Source of the DNA: an uncultured Bacillota bacterium
Lineage (GTDB): Bacteria > Bacillota_I > Bacilli_A > RF39 > UBA660
Assembly: GCA_947383065.1 (NCBI GenBank)
Contig: CANDCB010000032.1
Span: 1 to 8,278, forward strand
DNA: 8,278 nucleotides
Reading direction: 5' to 3'
Position numbers and translations under genes: made by a program
Part shown: positions 1-5,500 of the stretch, one piece after another
How the letters are laid out: each line of letters begins with the position of its first letter
Position numbering within the stretch: the first letter of the stretch is position 1
The notes under the pieces: generated by a model
Told to the model about the DNA's origin: nothing
Databases searched by the model: none
What the model saw: the letters and a program-made list of their open reading frames with translations, nothing else

Positions 1-215
1 TCTCTTACTGATATAATATTATTTTTTTCAATAATTACCTCTATATCATCACAATATCCTGCCAAAGCCTCATCAACAGCATTATCTACTATTTCCCAAA
101 CCAAATGATGAAGACCTCTTTCACTTGTTGTCCCAATATACATTCCAGGTCTTTTTCTTACTGCTTCTAAACCTTCTAATACTTGAATATCACTATCACT
201 ATATTCCTCTTTCAT
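1..215 (-). CDS. gyrB: DNA gyrase subunit B, N-terminal fragment cut by the window edge
   Basis: This is the first 71 codons of the ATPase subunit of DNA gyrase, the type II topoisomerase that adds negative supercoils; the rest lies beyond the left edge. The translation opens with [20 protein letters not shown], then KRPGMYIG (residues 21-28), the standard GyrB start. [13 protein letters not shown] (41-53) is the N-box of the GHKL ATP-binding fold, with the catalytic-base Glu at 41 and the Mg-coordinating Asn at 45. The ATG (213-215) overlaps the recF stop as ATGA, and a strong GGGAGG (minus strand of 223-228) lies 7 bases upstream, so recF and gyrB are probably translationally coupled. ParE shares this N-terminus, but the position beside recF favours GyrB. 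No defect is seen in the visible part. Confidence 0.95.
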   Translation of the reverse strand, partial: MKEEYSDSDIQVLEGLEAVRKRPGMYIGTTSERGLHHLVWEIVDNAVDEALAGYCDDIEVIIEKNNIISVR

Positions 216-1306
216 CTTAATTCCTCCCTTACTAAACCATCAGACACATAAAACAACTTACTATTTTTTAATACTTCATCATTTATTTTATCAATCTCTG
301 TTGTTGTAATAAATGTCTGTATATCTTCATTAATTAAACTCAGAATATTATTAATTTTAAACTTATCTAATTCACTAAACAAATCATCTAACACCAAAAT
401 TGGGTAATCTCCCCTTATTTGTTTAAAAATCTCTAATTCAGTTAATTTAATAGCTATAATAGCATTTTTTTGTTGACCTTGTGAGCCATATTCCTTAATA
501 TTTCTTCCTAATAACTTAATTCTAAGATCATCATGATGAACTCCAAAAGATGTCTTACCTAATATAATATCTTTATTTAGATTTTCTTTATATTTAGCCA
601 AAACATTCTCTTTTACGAAATTTTTATAATCAGATACATATTCCAACTTCAAATCATCAATTCCACAAATACTATTATAAAAAAATCCAATACTCTCATT
701 TAATAAATCAATATATTTTTTCCTAGATATATAAATTTTTTCACCATATTCAATTAACTTATTAGTTAAAATTTCCAAATATTCACTTGAAGAATTAGCA
801 TTAATATTAGTTGTTTTTAAATACATATTCCTTTGTTTCAATAATTTATTATACATATTTAAATTTTTTAAATAAATATTATTAATTTGAGAAATTATCA
901 AATCTATAGCTTTTCTTCTAACACTTGGCGAATCTTTTATAAACCTAAGATCATCAGGATTAAAAAGTACTACATTAATTTTTGATATATAATCACTCAA
1001 TTTATCTACTTTAGTATTATTTATCTTGGCTTTCTTTCCACCATCTTTAAATATTAATTTATATTTATTTTCATATCTATCTAAAGTACTACCTTCAATG
1101 CGTGCAACATCTTTATCATCCATAATTAAAACTTTATCCAAAGTTCCTCTAAAAGATTTAGTTAAAGCAAGTACATAGATACTTTCAATCAAATTAGTCT
1201 TTCCACTTCCATTATTTCCATAAATAATATTACATGTTGAGGAAAAATCCAATTCAACCTTTTCATAATTTCTAAAATTTAACAATTTCAAATGATGTAT
1301 TTTCAT
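212..1306 (-). CDS. recF: DNA replication and repair protein RecF
   Basis: RecF is an SMC/ABC-like ATPase that helps RecO and RecR load RecA onto single-stranded gaps at stalled forks. The 364 residues match the usual family length of about 360-370. The N-terminus [14 protein letters not shown] is typical. Walker A GNNGSGKT is at residues 30-37, the family motif TKSFRG at 49-54, the ABC signature GSQGQQK at 274-280, Walker B ILVLDD at 303-308 and the D-loop SELD at 311-314. The ATG at 1306 is preceded by AAGAGG (minus strand of 1314-1319), 7 bases upstream. The gene ends in a 4-base ATGA overlap with gyrB. It lies downstream of the comK terminator and has its own possible -10 (TATAAT, minus strand of 1374-1379), so recF-gyrB may be a separate transcription unit. 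Identity is firm. Confidence 0.97.
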   Translation of the reverse strand: MKIHHLKLLNFRNYEKVELDFSSTCNIIYGNNGSGKTNLIESIYVLALTKSFRGTLDKVLIMDDKDVARIEGSTLDRYENKYKLIFKDGGKKAKINNTKVDKLSDYISKINVVLFNPDDLRFIKDSPSVRRKAIDLIISQINNIYLKNLNMYNKLLKQRNMYLKTTNINANSSSEYLEILTNKLIEYGEKIYISRKKYIDLLNESIGFFYNSICGIDDLKLEYVSDYKNFVKENVLAKYKENLNKDIILGKTSFGVHHDDLRIKLLGRNIKEYGSQGQQKNAIIAIKLTELEIFKQIRGDYPILVLDDLFSELDKFKINNILSLINEDIQTFITTTEIDKINDEVLKNSKLFYVSDGLVREELR

Positions 1307-1373
1307 TTTTTAGCCTCTTTTATGCCTGTAGATAAAAAAAAGTATTTTTTGAGTACTCCTATACCTCTTAACC

Positions 1374-1379
1374 ATTATA
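1374..1379 (-). promoter_or_regulatory. Possible -10 element for recF-gyrB
   Basis: The minus strand reads TATAAT here, just after the terminator hairpin that follows comK and about 70 bases before the recF ATG. No convincing -35 is present at 16-18 bases, where the sequence falls inside the terminator stem. In this A+T-rich context a lone TATAAT is weak evidence. Its position, where a new promoter would be needed after a terminator, is the main argument for it. Confidence 0.35.
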
Positions 1380-1383
1380 ACAC

Positions 1384-1410
1384 AAAAAAGCCACTTTAGA
1401 GTAGCTTTTT
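1384..1410 (-). terminator. Intrinsic terminator after comK
   Basis: Read on the minus strand, AAAAAGCTAC and GTGGCTTTTT form a 10-bp stem with one U-G wobble around the loop TCTAAA, and the 3' arm runs into a T-tract. The hairpin begins 2 bases after the comK stop. In the plus direction the wobble becomes a C-A mismatch, so the structure is better for the minus transcript, as expected for comK. Confidence 0.75.
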
Positions 1411-1412
1411 CT

Positions 1413-1865
1413 TTATTTTTTACGAATTTTTCGTTGTTGCAAAGTATCTTTTAATCTAGAACATCTATATAACTGATTATGTATAACAGCTGTTGATACA
1501 TCAACCAATATTTTTTTCCCATTTCTTAGTTCTAAAATTGTTTTATCTTTAAACTTATCTGGTTTAAAAACATGAGAATAAGCAATCCATGAACATTGAT
1601 GACTCTTAGGTGATAAAGTTGGGAAAAAAATCAAATCAAAAGATTCTTCAATAATTACTGGTACCTTATGTGTAAATCCCATTAATTTTGAAGTACCAAC
1701 TTGACGACCTTCTAATGAACTTCCAAAATATTCACAACTATCTTCCATAATCTTTAAAGTTGATTTATCTACAACAAATGAATCATTAACTTCATAGACT
1801 ATAGTATGCTTTTCATCTTTTGGAACTAATGCAACAGTATCTTCATTAATTTCATATGAATCCAT
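1413..1865 (-). CDS. comK: ComK-family competence transcription factor, short form
   Basis: Resembles ComK, the DNA-binding master activator of the DNA-uptake (competence) genes in Bacillus. The resemblance, judged from memory of B. subtilis ComK, is clear: DSYEINEDTVALVP at 2-15 (SYEVNGATIAVLP there), CEYFGSSLEGRQVGT at 44-58 (CRFFGSSYAGRKAGT there), and FFPTLSPKSHQCSWIAYSHV at 80-99 (LFPTLSSTRPQCGWISHVHV there), ending with NQLYRCSRL near 130. At 150 residues it is about 40 shorter than B. subtilis ComK (about 192) and stops at a basic QQRKIRKK tail, so the FMLYPK region recognised by MecA is absent. The terminator directly follows the stop, so this is a natural end and not a frameshift. 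The start is supported by GGGAGG (minus strand of 1874-1879), 8 bases upstream. It lies between dnaN and recF, where Firmicutes usually carry yaaA. Family is confident; a role in competence is inferred. Confidence 0.87.
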   Translation of the reverse strand: MDSYEINEDTVALVPKDEKHTIVYEVNDSFVVDKSTLKIMEDSCEYFGSSLEGRQVGTSKLMGFTHKVPVIIEESFDLIFFPTLSPKSHQCSWIAYSHVFKPDKFKDKTILELRNGKKILVDVSTAVIHNQLYRCSRLKDTLQQRKIRKK

Positions 1866-1982
1866 AACCTAAACCTCCCTCTTTCCAAAATTTACCAATC
1901 TTATACATCACCAACTTGTCGAAAAAAGCAACATTATGTCGATTATCTTAAATTTTTGAAACTTTTTATTATTTTTTGTCAA
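1866..1982 (-). promoter_or_regulatory. comK upstream region with phased TCGACA/TTGACA elements
   Basis: Between the dnaN terminator and comK, the minus strand carries TTGACA (1982-1977), TCGACA (1942-1937) and TCGACA (1922-1917), offset by 40 and 20 bases, so they lie on one face of the helix. The plus strand at 1916-1926 reads TTGTCGAAAAA, which contains the Spo0A-box core TGTCGAA. A full promoter is not clear: GATAAT (1947-1942) and TATAAG (1905-1900) are possible -10 elements, neither with a good -35, and the TTGACA has no -10 at 16-19 bases. No AAAA-N5-TTTT ComK box pair was found. It is a candidate control region only. Confidence 0.3.
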
Positions 1983-2012
1983 AAAAAAGATATTTAGCAA
2001 TAACTAAATACC
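1981..2012 (-). terminator. Intrinsic terminator after dnaN
   Basis: On the minus strand GGTATTTAG and CTAAATATC pair over 9 bp with one G-U wobble around the loop TTATTG, followed by eight T residues. It starts 13 bases after the dnaN stop, so it closes the dnaN (or dnaA-dnaN) transcript and separates it from comK. Confidence 0.85.
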
Positions 2013-2025
2013 CTATTTATTAATT

Positions 2026-3144
2026 TTAATATGTTTTAATTGGTAATATTAATTGAATTAAAGATTCATCAGTCATTGATTTAATAACAATCGGTTTAAC
2101 TTCTCCATTTAAAAGAATTAATATTTCCTCATCCTTCATTGTTTTTAAAGCATCTAACATATATTTAGCACTAAACGAAATATCAATATTAGCATCTTCT
2201 TTTGTCTCTATTTCCAATTTTTCTTCCCCTTTACCAAATTCAGAAGCAAAAGAATTTATAATCATTTGACTATTCTTTATTCGCATTTTAACAATATTTT
2301 TATCTTTACTTTGCGTAAGTAATGCAGCTCTATCGATTGCACTATAATAATCACTTAACCTAGTATTAACAATAATAGCAAAATCACTAGGAATCAAATT
2401 ACTTGTATTAGGATAAGTTCCAGACAATAAATTACTTTGGAAAATAATATTTTTATATTTAAATAAAACTTTATTAGTAAATACATGCATTAAAACATCT
2501 TCATCTTCTTGAATAATTTTATCTAATTCCATAATATTTTTACCTGGAATTACAATATTAATATCTTCTTCAGATGGTACATCTAATTTAATATTCTTTT
2601 TAGCCAATCTATAAGAATCAGTTGCAATACATTCTAATACATCTCCAACTATTTTAAAATTTAATCCTGTAAGTAAAGGTCTTAATTCTTGTGTTGATAT
2701 TGCAAATGCTGTTTGAGATATTATACTTTTAAATACATTTCCTTTTATTGTTATTGGATTTTGTGTTTCTTCTAATTTTAAAGTAGGATATTCCTTAGAA
2801 TCTAAACAATTTAAATCATATTGACTATTATCTGAATATATTTTAATTTTTAATCCATCTAATAACTCAAAATTAATTAAATCTCCTGGCATTTTTCTTA
2901 TAATATCTAATATATATTTACTTTGAATAATTATAGAACCTTCATTTTCTATTTTTGTAATTGCTTTCTTTTCAATAAAAGCTCTAATTGTTAACTCACT
3001 ATCACTAGCTGTTAAAAATAAACCTTCATCATTTAATTCAAACTTAACTCCATTAAGTATCGGAATAATATTTTTTGTTGATATAGCTTTAACAACATTT
3101 GATAAGTTTTCTAATAAAATATTTTTATCGATTGTAAATTTCAT
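2026..3144 (-). CDS. dnaN: DNA polymerase III beta subunit (sliding clamp)
   Basis: The beta clamp is a ring-shaped dimer that tethers DNA polymerase III and many partners to DNA. The 372 residues are close to the 378 of B. subtilis DnaN. Typical features are the MKFTIDKNILLENL start, RPLLTG at 155-160, ATDSYRLA at 174-181 (the domain 2 segment that lines the partner-binding pocket), SGTYPN at 241-246 and the C-terminal LILPIKTY at 365-372. The ATG at 3144 has AAGGA (minus strand of 3151-3155), 6 bases upstream. It follows dnaA in the same direction after a 154-base gap full of DnaA boxes, so DnaA may influence its transcription, or the two may be cotranscribed, as no terminator is seen after dnaA. 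A strong terminator follows dnaN. Confidence 0.97.
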   Translation of the reverse strand: MKFTIDKNILLENLSNVVKAISTKNIIPILNGVKFELNDEGLFLTASDSELTIRAFIEKKAITKIENEGSIIIQSKYILDIIRKMPGDLINFELLDGLKIKIYSDNSQYDLNCLDSKEYPTLKLEETQNPITIKGNVFKSIISQTAFAISTQELRPLLTGLNFKIVGDVLECIATDSYRLAKKNIKLDVPSEEDINIVIPGKNIMELDKIIQEDEDVLMHVFTNKVLFKYKNIIFQSNLLSGTYPNTSNLIPSDFAIIVNTRLSDYYSAIDRAALLTQSKDKNIVKMRIKNSQMIINSFASEFGKGEEKLEIETKEDANIDISFSAKYMLDALKTMKDEEILILLNGEVKPIVIKSMTDESLIQLILPIKTY

Positions 3145-3179
3145 TTATTTTCCTTCTTTCTTTTATTATTTTTAAATAT

Positions 3180-3295
3180 TTATTATTATTATAATGTTTA
3201 TAATGTTGATAAATCATCTTTTATCAACAAATATCTTATAAAATGAAGTATTTTTTATTGTTGATAATTATTAATTTAATAACAATTTATAAACA
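3180..3295 (-). other. oriC: Downstream part of oriC: DnaA boxes and DnaA-trio-like unwinding element
   Basis: The dnaA-dnaN gap holds TTATCAACA on the minus strand at 3267-3259 and 3212-3204, and on the plus strand at 3221-3229. TTATAAACA variants lie at 3203-3195 (minus) and 3287-3295 (plus). The minus-strand boxes at 3212-3204 and 3203-3195 abut without a spacer. After 3 further bases come four TAA triplets (3191-3180), then an almost pure A/T run towards dnaN. This order, tandem boxes then triplets then A/T tract, matches the DnaA-trio design described for B. subtilis, which also has its unwinding site between dnaA and dnaN. A dnaN promoter may overlap (TATAAT on the minus strand at 3193-3188), without a clear -35. 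Confidence 0.65.
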
Positions 3296-3298
3296 TTT

Positions 3299-4675
3299 TT
3301 ATAATTTAGATTTTATTTCATTAATGATTTCTTTTAATTGACTATTATTTTTTAAATCTTTTTCTATTTTATCAACTGCATGAATAACAGTTGAATGATC
3401 TCTCCCGCCAAATTCTAGACCAATACGTGGAAAGGATTCATCAGTTAACATTCTACTTAAATACATCGCTACCATTCGCGGATAAGCTATATTAGCACTT
3501 CTTCTTTTTCCTTTAAGAACCTCAACAGTTAATTTATAATAATCAGCAACAGCTTTTTGAATACTAACAATATCATTAGAAACATATGGATTTTTAGTTA
3601 TATAATCTTTCAAAGCTTCATTAGCAAATTCTAAATCAATTTTTTGAGGGACATACATAGCAGTATAAGCTACTAATCGATTTATAGATCCTTCCAAACT
3701 TCTAACATCAGTATCAAAATTATTGGCAATAAACTCAATAGCTTCTTCCGTCATTTTATCTTCTAATGTTGATATACGTTTTATTTTATCTTTTATTATT
3801 CTACATCTTAAATCAAAATCAGGTGGATAAATATCAACTGGAAGTCCCATAGCAAAACGGCTTCTTAATCGATCTTCAATTAATTTTAAATCTTCTGGAC
3901 TACTATCAGAACTGATAATTATCTGTTTTTTTCTTGAATGTAAATCATTAAAAGTGTGGAAAAATTCTTCTTGTGTTTTTTCAGCTCCAACTAAATATTG
4001 AATATCATCAATGATTAATACATCTATATTTCTATATTTATTTTTAAATTCTGTTGCATAATCAATTGAATTATTAGCAGTTTTAGCAATACCTGTATAA
4101 TCATTTCTAAAATCAGCACTTGTCGTATATAAAACTTTTAAATTACTATTTTCTGTTATATAATTTCCAATTGCATGCATTAAATGTGTTTTACCAAGTC
4201 CACTTTTTCCATATATAAATAAAGGATTATAACCATCACCTGGTTTCTGTGCCACTGCATAAGCTGCAGTTCTTGCAAATTTATTGGTTGCTCCTACTAT
4301 AAAATTATCAAAATTTAAAGATTTATCCAGATTTGTTTCAAAAATAGCTTCCTTATTATTGTTTATAACTTCCTTATTATTCACAACTTCTTCTAATAAA
4401 AGATTATCTGGTGTTTCAATTTCTTCTTTTAATAAACATTCAATTTCTCTTTCTTTTCCTGTAACTTTTATAAAACTTTCATTTATTAAATCATAATAGT
4501 TTGATAATAACCATTTTTTATGCAAAGGCATTGGTACTTGTAATATTATTTTTTTCTCATCTAGTTCATATAGTTCTGTCACTTTAAACCAAGTTCCAAA
4601 AGATACTGGATTAAGTTCTTTTTCAATTATATCAAGAACTTGTCCCCAAATATCATCAGATTTCAACACCATCAC
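3299..4675 (-). CDS. dnaA: Chromosomal replication initiator protein DnaA
   Basis: DnaA is the AAA+ ATPase that binds DnaA boxes and melts the origin. The 458 residues compare with 446 in B. subtilis. Domain I begins DDIWGQVLDIIEKELNPVSF (7-26), and a low-complexity Asn/Glu linker (about 85-118) follows. The AAA+ core starts near NFDNFIVGATN, with Walker A GKSGLGKT (156-163), Walker B VLIIDD (219-224) and an arginine-finger segment RLRSRF (269-274). Domain IV ends with the DNA-binding signature GGRDHSTVIHA (423-433). The start is uncertain: four start-capable codons GTG-ATG-GTG-TTG run in a row, and the ribosome binding site GGGGTGAT overlaps the first two. Spacing best suits the TTG at 4666 (455 residues, MKSDDIW) or the GTG at 4669. 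The interval given is the longest form. DnaA boxes upstream imply autoregulation. Confidence 0.97.
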   Translation of the reverse strand: MMVLKSDDIWGQVLDIIEKELNPVSFGTWFKVTELYELDEKKIILQVPMPLHKKWLLSNYYDLINESFIKVTGKEREIECLLKEEIETPDNLLLEEVVNNKEVINNNKEAIFETNLDKSLNFDNFIVGATNKFARTAAYAVAQKPGDGYNPLFIYGKSGLGKTHLMHAIGNYITENSNLKVLYTTSADFRNDYTGIAKTANNSIDYATEFKNKYRNIDVLIIDDIQYLVGAEKTQEEFFHTFNDLHSRKKQIIISSDSSPEDLKLIEDRLRSRFAMGLPVDIYPPDFDLRCRIIKDKIKRISTLEDKMTEEAIEFIANNFDTDVRSLEGSINRLVAYTAMYVPQKIDLEFANEALKDYITKNPYVSNDIVSIQKAVADYYKLTVEVLKGKRRSANIAYPRMVAMYLSRMLTDESFPRIGLEFGGRDHSTVIHAVDKIEKDLKNNSQLKEIINEIKSKL

Positions 4676-4933
4676 CCCGCTTCGACCAATCTGTACAAAT
4701 ATTTTAACTCAAGCTGTGGAAAAATAAAAGCTATATTTTCATATTTAAATATTATAAACATCATTTCCACAATTTTATAAACAACATATTTCAAAAAAAA
4801 TCGATAATCAATTAATTTATTAACACTATCAACAAATTTTAAATAAACATGTTAAAAAAGTTATCAACATATCAACAGGTAAATTGTGAATAAATAATAT
4901 TTTGTCGAAAAATGTCTTAATACAAAGTATTTC
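4676..4933. other. oriC: Upstream part of oriC: DnaA-box cluster between dnaA and rpmH
   Basis: The divergent gap holds no gene. Its DnaA-box-like 9-mers are, on the plus strand, TTATAAACA (4752-4760 and 4775-4783), ATTTCCACA (4763-4771), TTATTAACA (4817-4825), CTATCAACA (4826-4834), TTATCAACA (4861-4869) and ATATCAACA (4869-4877). On the minus strand are TTTTCCACA (4723-4715) and TTATTCACA (4893-4885). The sites at 4752, 4763 and 4775 are spaced 11-12 bases, about one helical turn. Two pairs abut or overlap by one base (4817/4826 and 4861/4869). Transcription and coding direction switch here, as expected at an origin. The plus strand at 4902-4912 reads TTGTCGAAAAA, a Spo0A-box-like site. A dnaA promoter must lie here, but only a lone TATAAT (minus, 4756-4751) and TAAAAT near 4700 were seen. 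Confidence 0.85.
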
Positions 4934-4963
4934 TTGACTTTTTTTAAATACTAATATTATAAT
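4934..4963 (+). promoter_or_regulatory. rpmH operon promoter
   Basis: TTGACT (4934-4939) and TATAAT (4958-4963) are separated by 18 bases, a near-consensus sigma-A promoter. Transcription should start near 4970, giving a leader of about 27 bases before the rpmH ATG. It probably drives rpmH and, by read-through of the weak terminator, rnpA-yidC-jag. Confidence 0.8.
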
Positions 4964-4996
4964 AAGGAAGCTTATTTAGATGTGGAGGTGTATCAT

Positions 4997-5122
4997 ATGA
5001 AAAGAACTTATCAACCAAATAATAGAAAAAGAGCAAAGAAGCATGGTTTTTTTGCTAGAAAAGAAAGTAATATCTTAAATTCAAGAAGAAAAAAAGGTCG
5101 TAAAAAAATTGTTGTAAAATAA
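4997..5122 (+). CDS. rpmH: 50S ribosomal protein L34, slightly short
   Basis: L34 is a small, very basic protein of the large ribosomal subunit. The 41 codons translate as [20 protein letters not shown] followed by [10 protein letters not shown] and [11 protein letters not shown]. The N-terminal [12 protein letters not shown] and HGF are family hallmarks, as is the basic GRK near the end. The usual length is 44; aligned by eye, about three residues are missing from the STKNGRKVL segment that normally follows HGFRARM. The ATG at 4997 has a textbook GGAGGTG (4984-4990) 6 bases upstream. It is first in the right-arm operon behind a strong promoter, and its stop codon lies in the base of the next hairpin. 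Confidence 0.95.
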   Translation: MKRTYQPNNRKRAKKHGFFARKESNILNSRRKKGRKKIVVK

Positions 5123-5145
5123 GCCACTATATTTAGTGGCTTTTT
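5121..5145 (+). terminator. Terminator or attenuator between rpmH and rnpA
   Basis: AAGCCACTA and TAGTGGCTT form a perfect 9-bp stem around the loop TATT, followed by a short T-tract. It overlaps the last two bases of the rpmH stop codon. No separate rnpA promoter is evident in the 24 bases that follow, so it probably allows partial read-through and lowers rnpA-yidC-jag expression relative to L34. Confidence 0.8.
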
Positions 5146-5169
5146 ATGTATTAAAAAGGGTGTGTATAA

Positions 5170-5490
5170 ATGAAAAGAAAAGAAACTATAAAAAATAAAA
5201 AGCTTTTTAATCATATTATAAAAAATGGCGATTTCAAAAAAAATAACTATTATGTCATATATAAAACAGAATCTGAAAACGAAAATATTAATTATGGTAT
5301 AGCAATCAGTAAAAAGGTTGGTAATGCGGTAATTAGAAATAAATTAAAAAGACAAACAAGAGCAATTATAGATTCTCATAGAAATTTATTTAAAAATAAT
5401 CATAATTATATTATAATGATAAGAAAGAGCTGTGCTAATATTGAATATAAAATATTAGAATCCTCTATAATTGATTTATTAGAAAATTAA
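5170..5490 (+). CDS. rnpA: Ribonuclease P protein component
   Basis: RnpA is the protein cofactor of RNase P, which binds the pre-tRNA leader and helps the catalytic RNA trim tRNA 5' ends. The 106 residues are slightly short for the usual 110-120. The N-terminus MKRKETIKNKKLFNHIIKNG is basic as expected. The family signature is KKVGNAVIRNKLKR (48-61), carrying the RNR-type RNA-binding segment; it continues RQTRAI where many homologues have RRIREA. The ATG at 5170 is preceded by AAAGGG (5155-5160), 9 bases upstream. rpmH-rnpA is a near-universal bacterial pair. yidC starts 10 bases after the stop, so the two are cotranscribed. Confidence 0.95.
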   Translation: MKRKETIKNKKLFNHIIKNGDFKKNNYYVIYKTESENENINYGIAISKKVGNAVIRNKLKRQTRAIIDSHRNLFKNNHNYIIMIRKSCANIEYKILESSIIDLLEN

Positions 5491-5500
5491 AGGTGATAAA

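Noticed and set aside
1328..1356. Hairpin AGTA/TACT with a T-run in the recF leader, as a second terminator or riboswitch
   Set aside because: The stem is only 4 bp and A/T-rich, and the leader is too short for a known riboswitch.
1866..2025. Classical ComK boxes (paired AAAA-N5-TTTT) for comK autoregulation
   Set aside because: Both strands were read and no properly spaced pair was found; A and T runs are present but at the wrong distances.
4284..4496. 70-codon open frame on the plus strand inside dnaA
   Set aside because: It lies entirely within dnaA on the opposite strand, has no ribosome binding site, and its composition is that of antisense A/T-rich sequence.
5011..5214. 67-codon open frame on the minus strand across rpmH and rnpA
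   Set aside because: Phe/Leu-rich translation of the antisense of lysine-rich genes; it conflicts with two firm genes and a terminator.
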